Below, piece by piece: positions 18,260 to 26,129 of a stretch of DNA of 64,000 bases. The DNA is from an uncultured bacterium (lineage in GTDB: Bacteria; Cyanobacteriota; Vampirovibrionia; Gastranaerophilales; Gastranaerophilaceae): assembly GCA_949286705.1 (NCBI GenBank), contig CASEDF010000001.1, positions 124,001-188,000 of the forward strand, in the 5' to 3' direction. Each line of letters begins with the position of its first letter. Within the stretch, counting starts at the first letter, position 1. Made by a program: the position numbers and the translations under genes. Under the pieces are notes generated by a model. The model did not search any database. It was not told where the DNA came from and saw only the letters and a program-made list of their open reading frames with translations.

Positions 18260-18475
18260 CTATTCAAAATCCAACAAATCTTTTGGTTTTATTTTTAAAA
18301 CATCTGCTATTATTTTTAATTTTGAAAGAGTTATATCTGTTTTGGCAGTTTCTACCATGGCTATTGTTGATCTTGAAATTCCCTCCACCGCAAGAAAATC
18401 ATCCTGCTTTATATTCTTTTCTTTTCTCAATTTTTTAAGATGTTTTGCAAATTTTTGTAAATATTCATTGTTCAT
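18260..18475 (-). CDS. XRE-family helix-turn-helix regulator
   Basis: A 71-residue single-domain regulator covering the five-helix XRE fold: KHLKKLRKEKNIKQDDFLA, then GISRSTIAMVETAKTDITLSKLKIIADVL. It is divergent from a 20-codon ORF with a strong ribosome site (18597-18659). An inverted repeat ACTGA/TCAGT covers the shared promoter region, so autoregulation is likely. It resembles the 72-residue XRE protein at 49769-49987 in size and C-terminus (LLDF), and that gene too is divergent from a tiny ORF. Confidence 0.88.
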   Translation of the reverse strand: MNNEYLQKFAKHLKKLRKEKNIKQDDFLAVEGISRSTIAMVETAKTDITLSKLKIIADVLKIKPKDLLDFE

Positions 18476-18493
18476 TTATATATTATCAGCTAT

Positions 18494-18515
18494 ACTGACA
18501 TTATATAAAATCAGT
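18494..18515. promoter_or_regulatory. Candidate XRE operator
   Basis: ACTGA (18494-18498) and TCAGT (18511-18515) form an inverted repeat with 12 bases between. It spans a TATAAT-like box on the minus strand (18500-18505) that would serve the XRE gene. A TTGACA at 18520-18525 on the plus strand lies beside it. Confidence 0.4.
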
Positions 18516-18596
18516 GAGATTGACATTTTTTTATTGTTGTTTTTTTATATAAAAAACTAAACTGTAATATAAAAGACTTATAGATAAGGAGAAAAT

Positions 18597-18659
18597 ATGA
18601 AAAAATACGGATTTATCAAATATTATATCTATTTAAATAAAAAAAGAGCCTTTTTTTAA
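18597..18659 (+). CDS. Candidate 20-residue peptide
   Basis: An ATG with AAGGAG five bases upstream starts a 20-codon frame (MKKYGFIKYY..., ending KKRAFF). It is basic and rich in Tyr, Phe and Ile. The ribosome site is as strong as those of real genes here. The frame ends inside the hairpin that terminates dnaN from the other strand. It could be a small protein, a leader peptide or chance. The divergent XRE gene makes a regulated small protein plausible. Confidence 0.35.
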   Translation: MKKYGFIKYYIYLNKKRAFF

Positions 18660-18666
18660 AAGGCTC
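18636..18666 (-). terminator. Rho-independent terminator of dnaN
   Basis: GAGCCTTTT and AAAAGGCTC form the stem. On the minus strand it is followed by seven T. It is 44 bp beyond the dnaN stop. Confidence 0.88.
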
Positions 18667-18709
18667 AATAAATGGATATAAAAACATTACGTCACAAGAC
18701 GCAATTCTG

Positions 18710-19831
18710 TTACCTTATCTGAACAGGCATAATCAAACATACGAAATCTTCTTCGCTGTTCGGTCTTAATACTGTTGCAGATAATCCTGTGTTTAAACCT
18801 ATTTTTACTTCTTCACAATCAATATTTTTCAATGCTTCAAGTACATATTTATAATTAAATGCTATAAGCAAAGGTTCAGATGTGTATTGAATATCAATCT
18901 TTTCTTCTGATTTACCTGAATCCGGTGTATCTGCATTCAAGGTTAATTCATTATCCGCAAAGTTCATTTTTACAATGCTTGTTTTTTCATTAACCATAAT
19001 TGACACACGCTCAAGTGCGGATATTAATTGTGAAACATTTACGACAGCTTCTTTCGGACTTTCTGACGGTATTAATTGATTGTATTTCGGAAATTGTCCG
19101 CTCAAAAGACTTGATATTGTCGTTGTTCTTTCAGATTTTATTATTAATTTTGTTTTTTCAATATAAATTTTTACACTATCTTCATCAATATATGCACTCA
19201 TTTTAATGAATTCATTAAGCGTTTTTGCAGGGATAATAAGTTGTTTTGTTTTATTCTCTTTATTATCAATATGCTCTCTAACACGTGCAAGTCTGTTTCC
19301 GTCGGTTGAGGCAATTTCAAGAACCTGACCTGAAATATCACAGACTATACCTGATAAAAGATTACTTGTTTCATAGCCGGCCGCAGCAAATCCTGCCTGT
19401 CTTATTGCTTTTGAAAAAGGTTTTAATTCTATTTCAAAACTTTCTTCATCACTCACGTCAACATTATATACTTCCGGCGGAAATTCGTTTGCTGAAATAC
19501 CAATAATATCAAATTTTGAATTTTGGCAGGTAATATTAACACTTGTTTCACCTTCCGGCATTTCAAAAGTTATTAATTTATTACCCAATTTTGATACAAT
19601 TTCATTTAAGGTTTTTGAAGGGAGTGTAATTTTGCCGTTTTCTTCAACTTGAGCATCAACCAATGCTGTTACAGTCAAATCCAAATCTGTTGCGACAAGT
19701 CTTATGGTACCTTTATCAACAGTTTCTATTAATATATTCATAAAAACAGGCTGCAAAGCTTTCATGCTTGTTGCACGCTCTACTATTTTTATACCCTCAA
19801 ACAAATCCTCTTTTTTTACGACAAATTTCAT
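18710..19831 (-). CDS. dnaN: DNA polymerase III beta subunit (sliding clamp)
   Basis: A 373-residue clamp that forms a dimeric ring on DNA and tethers the replicative polymerase. Three clamp-fold domains are recognisable: MKFVVKKEDLFEGIKIVERAT at the start, TLPSKTLNEIVSKL and ATDGNRLARVREH in the middle, and the conserved end VLRPNSEEDFVCLIMPVQIR. Its length is typical. It is not accompanied by dnaA or recF. The region immediately upstream holds repeated DnaA-box-like motifs and very AT-rich DNA. Confidence 0.97.
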   Translation of the reverse strand: MKFVVKKEDLFEGIKIVERATSMKALQPVFMNILIETVDKGTIRLVATDLDLTVTALVDAQVEENGKITLPSKTLNEIVSKLGNKLITFEMPEGETSVNITCQNSKFDIIGISANEFPPEVYNVDVSDEESFEIELKPFSKAIRQAGFAAAGYETSNLLSGIVCDISGQVLEIASTDGNRLARVREHIDNKENKTKQLIIPAKTLNEFIKMSAYIDEDSVKIYIEKTKLIIKSERTTTISSLLSGQFPKYNQLIPSESPKEAVVNVSQLISALERVSIMVNEKTSIVKMNFADNELTLNADTPDSGKSEEKIDIQYTSEPLLIAFNYKYVLEALKNIDCEEVKIGLNTGLSATVLRPNSEEDFVCLIMPVQIR

Positions 19832-19899
19832 TAAAAGCTCCTTTTATAATCCTTTAACTAAATTTTATAATAAAAATGTTTTCAAAACAAACTAATGTA

Positions 19900-20240
19900 A
19901 AGAAGTTTAAAAAACTATAGTTCGGGTTTTCTTTTTGTTCAAAATTTTATTTATTAAATATTATATTAAAATAATAAATTATAAATATAATCATAATAAT
20001 AAGCCTTAAATATTTGTAGAAAAGTGTTTAAAAGTATTATTATTATTGATTTTTAATAGTAGAAAGATTTGTAGAAAAAATAATAATAAAAACATAAAAA
20101 AGTAGAAAAAAATAAAACAACAAAAAATACGGTAGAAAACTCATGGGTTTTCTACTGTATTTAACATGTTTTTCTACAGCAATACATCAAAAGGATGATT
20201 TTTTTAAGTTTTATTTAAAAATATCCGTTATTATTACAAA
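19900..20240. other. Candidate replication origin (oriC) next to dnaN
   Basis: This gene-free 420-bp gap has an extremely AT-rich half (about 19935-20110). It also has a cluster of the 9-mer TTTTCTACA or its complement TGTAGAAAA: exact at 20015-20023, 20070-20078 and 20170-20178. One-base variants lie at 20101-20109, 20131-20139 and 20148-20156, and a weaker one near 20058-20066. The 9-mer differs by one base from the cyanobacterial DnaA box TTTTCCACA. The variants at 20131-20139 and 20148-20156 form a hairpin (GTAGAAAAC, six bases, GTTTTCTAC). AT-rich unwinding region plus a box cluster beside dnaN is a classical origin layout. Confidence 0.6.
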
Positions 20241-20252
20241 AGGAGTTATTTT

Positions 20253-20618
20253 ATGTTTAATTCGGTAAACAATCCATTTAACAGAAAAATAGAATCCTCA
20301 ACTTCCTCAGACAGCAATAAACACCAACAACCCCGTGAACAAAAAAAAGAAGAAAAGAAATATCTTGAACAGGAAGAACAGGACGAAGTTAAAATCGGCG
20401 GGCTTCCTTTGTTGACTGAAGACGAAGTTCTTATGATGACAAAATCATATATTAATAATTTAAAAGCCGAACACGAAGATAATCCAAAAATAATTAATAA
20501 ATTAGACAAATTTCTTGAAAAATTTGACGTCCAAAAATTCATGAAAAAAAATCCGAAAATGACCAGTCCGGATTTTTATATGGTAATATATAATGAGACA
20601 GAAGGACTGGTTAAATGA
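20253..20618 (+). CDS. Conserved-looking hypothetical protein, highly charged
   Basis: A 121-residue cytosolic protein with a strong AAAGGAG ribosome site. The first 50 residues are disordered and polar (SSTSSDSNKHQQPREQKKEE). The second half is helical (LLTEDEVLMMTKSYINNLKA and FLEKFDVQKFMKKNP). I recognise no family. It is first after the candidate origin and overlaps the next gene by 4 bp (ATGA type), so the two are co-translated. Confidence 0.7.
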   Translation: MFNSVNNPFNRKIESSTSSDSNKHQQPREQKKEEKKYLEQEEQDEVKIGGLPLLTEDEVLMMTKSYINNLKAEHEDNPKIINKLDKFLEKFDVQKFMKKNPKMTSPDFYMVIYNETEGLVK

Positions 20619-20956
20619 TAAAATATATAGCTCCCATTGCGCTTTTAACAATATCAAATGTTTTTATGACATTTGCATGGTACGGACATTTAAGATTTAG
20701 AAATACGGCATTAATTCTCGTAATTCTTGCAAGCTGGGGAATTGCGTTTTTTGAATATTGTTTTCAGGTTCCGGCAAACAGAATAGGCTATGATGTCTAT
20801 AACGCAGCTCAATTAAAGACTATTCAAGAAGTTATTACCCTTCTTGTTTTCAGCGGATTTTCAGTCTGGTATTTGAAAGAGCAGTTCCGCTGGAATTATC
20901 TAGTCGGTTTTTTATTCATAATTCTTGCAGTATTTTTTATTTTTAAGAAATGGTAA
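20615..20956 (+). CDS. DUF486 (DMT-like) small membrane protein
   Basis: A 113-residue protein with four predicted membrane helices. VFMTFAWYGHLRF, WGIAFFEYCFQVPANRIGY, and QLKTIQEVITLLVFSGFSVWYLKE are hallmark stretches of the DUF486 family, related to small multidrug-resistance/DMT proteins. Substrate and role are unknown. It overlaps the upstream hypothetical gene by 4 bp, and its stop overlaps the convergent aroB by 14 bp. Confidence 0.88.
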   Translation: MIKYIAPIALLTISNVFMTFAWYGHLRFRNTALILVILASWGIAFFEYCFQVPANRIGYDVYNAAQLKTIQEVITLLVFSGFSVWYLKEQFRWNYLVGFLFIILAVFFIFKKW

Positions 20957-22010
20957 GAATATCATTAAATTCAAATTCTTTTACAGTTGAATAATCAACA
21001 GGCAGAATAAATCTTATAAAATCCGATGTTGCTTTTTTATCTGTTTTCATAACGGGAATAACTTTTTTCAGGTCAAAATCAGGAATTTGTTTAAAGTTGA
21101 ATTTTTTGACAATATCCTGCATAAAAAACATATAATTTTTGTCAATAAGATTATTTTTCAAAGCAAGATTAAAAGCAAAATAAATTCCTGCAACCACACA
21201 TTCACCGTGAGTGTATTTTTTGTATTTTGTAAGTTTTTCAATTGCATGACCCCAGGTGTGGCCAAAGTTTAAAATTTTTCTTAAACCGGATTCTTTTTCG
21301 TCATTTTCCACAACGGAAATTTTTAAAGAAATACAAATTTTAATCAATTCTTTTAATGTTGTCATATCATAATCAAGAATTTTTTTATAATTTGCATCCA
21401 AAAAATTAATAAGGTTGAAGTCATCGGGGCACATGCAGCTTTTTTCAATAAATGCGTATTTTACAACTTCACCAAGTCCTGTTTTAAAAATTCTTTCATC
21501 AAGAGTTTTCAAGAAATTTGTGTTGATAATAACCGCTTTCGGCTGGTAAAAAGATCCGATAAGGTTTTTCCCGAAAAAAGAATTCACTGCGGTTTTTCCT
21601 CCGACGGAACTGTCAACACATGCCAAAAGAGTTGTCGGGACTTGAATAAAATCAATCCCGCGCATATAACTCGATGCCGCAAAACCTGCGATATCACCGG
21701 CAACACCGCCCCCAACCGCAATGATTGCATCTTCACGGGTTAATTTTTTTTCAAGACAAAATTTGAGTATTTTTTCGTAATTTTTTAAATTTTTTTGTTC
21801 TTCGCCGTCTTTTAAAATAAATTTGTCTTCTTTTTCAAATCCTAGCAGATTACCGTATAACTTATCAACTTTTTGTGAAATAACAACAACAAATTTTTTT
21901 CCTTTTAAATAAGAAAAGATTTGGTTTTTTAATTCTTTTATATCGTTATTTTCAATAATAATCGGATAACTTTTTTCGTTTTCTTTAATTTTTACGGTTA
22001 AAGTAATCAT
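20943..22010 (-). CDS. aroB: 3-dehydroquinate synthase
   Basis: A 355-residue NAD- and metal-dependent cyclase of the shikimate pathway (DAHP to 3-dehydroquinate). It shows IIAVGGGVAGDIAGFAASSYMRG (NAD loop), QVPTTLLACVDSSVGGKTAVN, and the metal-binding LNFGHTWGHAIEKL with downstream HGECV. aroK lies immediately upstream with an ATGA overlap (22007-22010), so they form a translationally coupled pair. Confidence 0.97.
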   Translation of the reverse strand: MITLTVKIKENEKSYPIIIENNDIKELKNQIFSYLKGKKFVVVISQKVDKLYGNLLGFEKEDKFILKDGEEQKNLKNYEKILKFCLEKKLTREDAIIAVGGGVAGDIAGFAASSYMRGIDFIQVPTTLLACVDSSVGGKTAVNSFFGKNLIGSFYQPKAVIINTNFLKTLDERIFKTGLGEVVKYAFIEKSCMCPDDFNLINFLDANYKKILDYDMTTLKELIKICISLKISVVENDEKESGLRKILNFGHTWGHAIEKLTKYKKYTHGECVVAGIYFAFNLALKNNLIDKNYMFFMQDIVKKFNFKQIPDFDLKKVIPVMKTDKKATSDFIRFILPVDYSTVKEFEFNDILTIS

Positions 22011-22510
22011 TTAATAACCCTCATAATTTTATTAACGACTTCATCAGGCGTTTTGTCACAGGTGTCAACAGTGAATTGAGCCTTTTCGTAATTTCCGGCG
22101 CGTTTTTTTAATATAAAAGCAATAGAATCAACAGAAAAATTTTTATGCAAAAGAGGTCTGTGGATTTCGGATTTTATACGCTGAAAAATACATCCGGGAG
22201 TTGCTTTTAAATAAATAACAATACCGTATTTTTTAAGAATTTTTCTTGTTTCTTCATCCTCAAAAGCCCCTCCGCCAAGCGCCATAACCAAATTTTTATG
22301 ACTTGTAAATTCAAAAATTTTTAACTTTTCTATTTTTCTGAAATACTGTTCTCCGAATTCGTTAAAAATATTTGTGACAGTCATGTTTTCGGATTTTTCA
22401 AGTTCTTTATCAATATCAATAAAATCATATCCGATTTTTTTTGCCAAAAGCTCACCTGCGGTAGTTTTTCCGCACCCCATCATTCCCGTTAAAACAATTA
22501 AACTCTTCAT
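22007..22510 (-). CDS. aroK: Shikimate kinase
   Basis: A 167-residue P-loop kinase that phosphorylates shikimate at the 3-hydroxyl. The Walker A is GMMGCGKTTAGELLA (9-23), the substrate-binding acidic pair is in FIDIDKELE, and the lid and Gly-rich stretch is LVMALGGGAFEDEETR, with RPLLHKN behind. It is upstream of and overlaps aroB. The gene is divergent from der. Confidence 0.95.
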   Translation of the reverse strand: MKSLIVLTGMMGCGKTTAGELLAKKIGYDFIDIDKELEKSENMTVTNIFNEFGEQYFRKIEKLKIFEFTSHKNLVMALGGGAFEDEETRKILKKYGIVIYLKATPGCIFQRIKSEIHRPLLHKNFSVDSIAFILKKRAGNYEKAQFTVDTCDKTPDEVVNKIMRVIK

Positions 22511-22546
22511 GGTGTAATTTTAACATAAACATGGTATACTAAGTTT

Positions 22547-23875
22547 ATGAAAAGAAAACCAATAGTAGCAATAGTCGGTCGTCCGAATGTCGGAAAATCA
22601 ACCTTTGTAAATCGTCTTGTCGGCGCAAGAAACTCAATAGTAGACGATTTGCCTGGTGTTACCCGTGACAGGATTTATTTTGATGTAGAATGGCAGAATA
22701 AAGTTTTCACCTGTATTGATACCGGCGGAATTGTTCCCGGAGATGAAGATGAGATTATGCTTTCTATTTTTGATCAGGCAAAAATAGCTTGTGATGAAGC
22801 GGATAAAATAATTTTTCTTGTTGACGGAAAAGAAGGTGTTAATCCTGTTGATTATGATATTGCAAATATTTTAAGACAAACCGACAAACCGGTTTTTCTT
22901 GCGGTAAATAAGCTTGATAACCCGAATTCACAATATATGACAAGCGATTTTTATTCACTTGCAATAGGGGAACCTATAGGAATTTCAGCATTACATGGTT
23001 CCGGCGGTGTGGGGGATTTGTTAGATCTTATAACAGAAGATTTTGAGATTGACGAAAACCCTGAAAAAGACGAAACAATAAAGATAGCAATAGTCGGCAG
23101 ACCAAATGCCGGTAAATCTTCAATTGTTAATGCATTGTTGAATGAAGAAAGAGTTATTGTTTCCGATATATCAGGAACAACAAGGGACAGTATTGATGCA
23201 AAGATTAATTATAAAGACAAAGAATTTGTAATAGTTGACACAGCAGGCATCAGAAAGAAATCAAAAGTCGATTGGGGTGTGGAAAAGTTTGCCGTCGACA
23301 GAGCCATCCGCTCAATTCGGGATTGTGATGTTGCAGTTCTTGTTATTGACGCAACTCAGGGAATTTCAGATCAGGATAAAAAGATTTCATCAATCATAAC
23401 GGATGCAGGGAAAGGTTTGATTGTTGCTATTAACAAATGGGATTTGATAGAAGACAAAAAATCAAATACCATTAATCAGTTTGATAAAAAACTTGCAAAC
23501 GATATACCTTTTTTGGACTTTGCACCGAAAATTTATATCAGTGCTGTAACCAAACAAAGGTTAAATCAGATTTTTGAAAAGGCGCAGGAAGTTTATGAGC
23601 AGTCTACAAAAAGAGTTTCAACAGGTTTGTTGAATAAGATTGTGAACGAAGCCTATACTCTTAATCCGCCGCAAAGTGTTAAAAATAAACGATTGAAGAT
23701 TTTATATTCAACACAGATTAATGTTCAACCTCCGACATTTATAATTTTTGCGAACAATGCTGATTTATTAAAGGATCATTATAAGCGTTATTTAGAAAAC
23801 AAATTGCGCGAGGCGTTCGGATTTTTCGGGACACCGATAAGGATTTCCGTCAGGGAACGAAAAAATAAAAATTAA
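22547..23875 (+). CDS. der: Ribosome biogenesis GTPase Der (EngA)
   Basis: A 442-residue tandem-GTPase protein required for maturation of the 50S subunit. The first G domain begins VAIVGRPNVGKSTFVNRL with DTGG and NKLD. The second begins AIVGRPNAGKSSIVNALL with DTAGIRKKSKV and NKWD. A KH-like C-terminal domain ends in GTPIRISVRERKNK. All motifs are intact and the length is typical. The stop shares TTAA with the convergent hypothetical gene. Confidence 0.97.
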   Translation: MKRKPIVAIVGRPNVGKSTFVNRLVGARNSIVDDLPGVTRDRIYFDVEWQNKVFTCIDTGGIVPGDEDEIMLSIFDQAKIACDEADKIIFLVDGKEGVNPVDYDIANILRQTDKPVFLAVNKLDNPNSQYMTSDFYSLAIGEPIGISALHGSGGVGDLLDLITEDFEIDENPEKDETIKIAIVGRPNAGKSSIVNALLNEERVIVSDISGTTRDSIDAKINYKDKEFVIVDTAGIRKKSKVDWGVEKFAVDRAIRSIRDCDVAVLVIDATQGISDQDKKISSIITDAGKGLIVAINKWDLIEDKKSNTINQFDKKLANDIPFLDFAPKIYISAVTKQRLNQIFEKAQEVYEQSTKRVSTGLLNKIVNEAYTLNPPQSVKNKRLKILYSTQINVQPPTFIIFANNADLLKDHYKRYLENKLREAFGFFGTPIRISVRERKNKN

Positions 23876-24270
23876 GGTGTTGTTTTGCGTTTAAACAATC
23901 CGATAAAAGAATTCCAGCCTTTTTGAATACCGCTCCATGCTTTTTTTGGTAAATCTTTTATATTTGTCCATGTAATTTTTGTTATAAAATTTTTAACACA
24001 TTTAAGTTTTGATGCGCCAAAAATCAATCCTGCAGCTGCCATAAGACCAAATAGCCATTTTTTCCAGGCAGGGTTTCCTTCGTTTTTTAGGTTACTCGGT
24101 TTAAATTCATCTTTTTTGGGTTGAGTATTCATTTGAGGCAGCGGGTCAGGAAGAGTTTCCAATGCCGGATGCCCGTAATATCTCGGTTGAGTTCCCTTTA
24201 TATATGCCGGTGCATCAAATCCTAATACACCTGCGGAAGCTAAAGCATCTAAATCATTTATCCAGGACAT
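23872..24270 (-). CDS. Small hypothetical protein with a GFDAPAYIKG motif
   Basis: About 132 residues from ATG 24270, which has AAAGGAG upstream; the frame is open to 24309 without a better site. The N-terminus MSWINDLDALASAGVLGFDAP and the following proline-rich part (PRYYGHPALETLPDPLP) look like lineage-specific small proteins. One hydrophobic helix, WLFGLMAAAGLIFGASKL (about 72-89), precedes a Trp/Lys-rich tail. It is probably membrane-attached; the function is unknown. Confidence 0.6.
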   Translation of the reverse strand: MSWINDLDALASAGVLGFDAPAYIKGTQPRYYGHPALETLPDPLPQMNTQPKKDEFKPSNLKNEGNPAWKKWLFGLMAAAGLIFGASKLKCVKNFITKITWTNIKDLPKKAWSGIQKGWNSFIGLFKRKTTP

Positions 24271-24393
24271 ACCTACTCCTTTATATGTATATAAAGTTTT
24301 TTTCATCAAAAAAATTGCCTTTTGAAAAAAAATTGTAACTTTTTTGTGATATAATCAATGGAGAAACCCTTTTTGGAACGGAAGGAACGGCAA

Positions 24394-25950
24394 ATGGAAA
24401 AATATTATTTAACAACAGCAATTGATTATGTAAACGGTGCTCCCCATATAGGTCATGCTTATGAAAAGATTTTGACGGATATTATAGCAAGACATTATTC
24501 ACAAAGAACGAAAGTTTTCTTTTTAACCGGAACTGATGAGCATGGTATAAAAATCCAAAAAACCGCAAAAGAACAAGGTATTACACCTAAAGAACTCTGT
24601 GACATAAATGCCAAAAAATTTCAGGACGCCTGGAAATCTCTTGATGTTGATTATACTAAATTTATAAGAACAACAGATGAATATCACGAAAAAACGGTTC
24701 AGAAAATATTTCAAAAATTAGTTGAAAAAGGTGATATTTATAAACATTCTTATGAAGGATTATACTGTTCCGGATGTGAATGCTTTTTGAGCGAAAAGGA
24801 TTTGACGGAAGACGGTTTGTGTCCCGATCACCTTAAAAAACCGGAATTAGTCAAAGAAGAAAATTATTTTTTTAAACTTTCAAAATATAAAGATGCAATT
24901 ATCAAACATATAAAAGAAAATCCTGATTTTATAGTGCCGTCATTCAGGGCAAATGAGGTTTTAAACCAGCTGGAAGATATTCAGGACATATCTGTATCCC
25001 GTGCAAAAACCAATGTTCAGTGGGGTATAGATGTTTTGGATGATCCTGATCAGGTAATATATGTCTGGATAGATGCACTTTCAAATTATATTACGGCAAT
25101 CGGTTATGATACCGAAAATCCGTCAGAATTATACAAAAAACTCTGGCCGGTTGATGTTCATGTGATAGGAAAAGATATTTTAAAATTCCATAGTATATAT
25201 TGGCCGGCATTTTTGCTTGCTCTGGATTTGCCGCTGCCAAAACATATTTTTGCGCATGGCTGGATTACGATAGATGAATCCAAGATGTCAAAATCTCTCG
25301 GTAATGTAATTTCTCCGACGGCTGTTCTGGAAAGTTTTAATTTGGAATATCCGGATGCATTCAGATATTATATGGCAACATCAGCTCCATGCGGTCGTGA
25401 CGGGAATTATTCCGACGAAGATTTTAAAGAAAAAGTTAATGCTCACCTTGCAAACAGCATGGGAAATCTTTTGAACAGAACCCTTTCAATGCTTGTAAAA
25501 TACTTTGACGGTGAGGTTAAACCTGAATTTAAAGTTCAATCCGATTTGTTTAAAAAGGCTTTAGGAACAATTAAAATAGTTGAAAATCACTTTAATCATT
25601 TTGAGATTGCGGAAGCAGCGCAGGAGATTATCGGACTTGTTGATATGACAAATAAATTTGTAACCGATAATGCCCCGTGGACTCTTGCAAAAGAGGAAAA
25701 ATGGACGGAGTGCGGACAGGTTTTGACAACGGTTTTAGAGATTATGTGCATAGTAACTGCGCTTATTTATCCTTATTGTCCGAATATTGCGCAAGAAATG
25801 GCAAAACAATTGTCTTTTGATCTTAGTATAAAACTTGATGATTTAACCTGCGACAATATAAAAACCGGCAAACTTATTTCAAAAGATGAGATAAAACCCG
25901 TCTTTTTACGTGTTGACAGTGAACTTGCCGATAAATCAAAGAAAAAATAA
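24394..25950 (+). CDS. metG: Methionyl-tRNA synthetase
   Basis: A class I synthetase of about 518 residues charging tRNA-Met. The start is ATG 24394, because GGAAGG precedes it and the family N-terminus KYYLTTAIDYVNGAPHIGHAY follows directly. The HIGH motif is at 18-21. A single zinc knuckle region is YCSGCECF...LCPDH, and the KMSKS loop is in ESKMSKSLGN. The anticodon-binding helices follow, and the C-terminal tRNA-binding extension found in some MetG is absent. A terminator follows at 25972. Confidence 0.96.
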   Translation: MEKYYLTTAIDYVNGAPHIGHAYEKILTDIIARHYSQRTKVFFLTGTDEHGIKIQKTAKEQGITPKELCDINAKKFQDAWKSLDVDYTKFIRTTDEYHEKTVQKIFQKLVEKGDIYKHSYEGLYCSGCECFLSEKDLTEDGLCPDHLKKPELVKEENYFFKLSKYKDAIIKHIKENPDFIVPSFRANEVLNQLEDIQDISVSRAKTNVQWGIDVLDDPDQVIYVWIDALSNYITAIGYDTENPSELYKKLWPVDVHVIGKDILKFHSIYWPAFLLALDLPLPKHIFAHGWITIDESKMSKSLGNVISPTAVLESFNLEYPDAFRYYMATSAPCGRDGNYSDEDFKEKVNAHLANSMGNLLNRTLSMLVKYFDGEVKPEFKVQSDLFKKALGTIKIVENHFNHFEIAEAAQEIIGLVDMTNKFVTDNAPWTLAKEEKWTECGQVLTTVLEIMCIVTALIYPYCPNIAQEMAKQLSFDLSIKLDDLTCDNIKTGKLISKDEIKPVFLRVDSELADKSKKK

Positions 25951-25971
25951 AAAACATAACGAAAAATTTAG

Positions 25972-25998
25972 GCTCTTGTTACAAACAGGAGCTTTTTT
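25972..25998 (+). terminator. Rho-independent terminator after metG
   Basis: GCTCTTGT and ACAGGAGC pair (one G-U) and are followed by six T. Confidence 0.85.
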
Positions 25999-26023
25999 AA
26001 ATAACTTCGTTTTCCGAAAAAGA

Positions 26024-26047
26024 AAGTCTCGTCGAAAGACAAGACTT
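26024..26047. repeat. Short palindrome with GAAA tetraloop
   Basis: AAGTCTCGTC and GACAAGACTT pair except for one C-A mismatch around a GAAA loop, in the gap between metG and the U32 peptidase gene. It has no T tail, so it is probably not a terminator. It may be a small leader structure of the downstream gene. Confidence 0.4.
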
Positions 26048-26129
26048 ATAAATATACATTTACCCCACATCTTTTATAACATAAAAAAATATGATTGTCA
26101 AGTGGTGTGTATTGTACTAAAATAAATTT

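Noticed and set aside
20130-20157. Hairpin GTAGAAAAC/GTTTTCTAC as a terminator
   Set aside because: It has no T run on either side and its arms are part of the DnaA-box-like cluster, so an origin element is the better reading.
25910-26125. 71-codon frame overlapping the metG end and terminator
   Set aside because: It crosses the metG terminator, is Lys/Arg-rich by chance and has no ribosome site.
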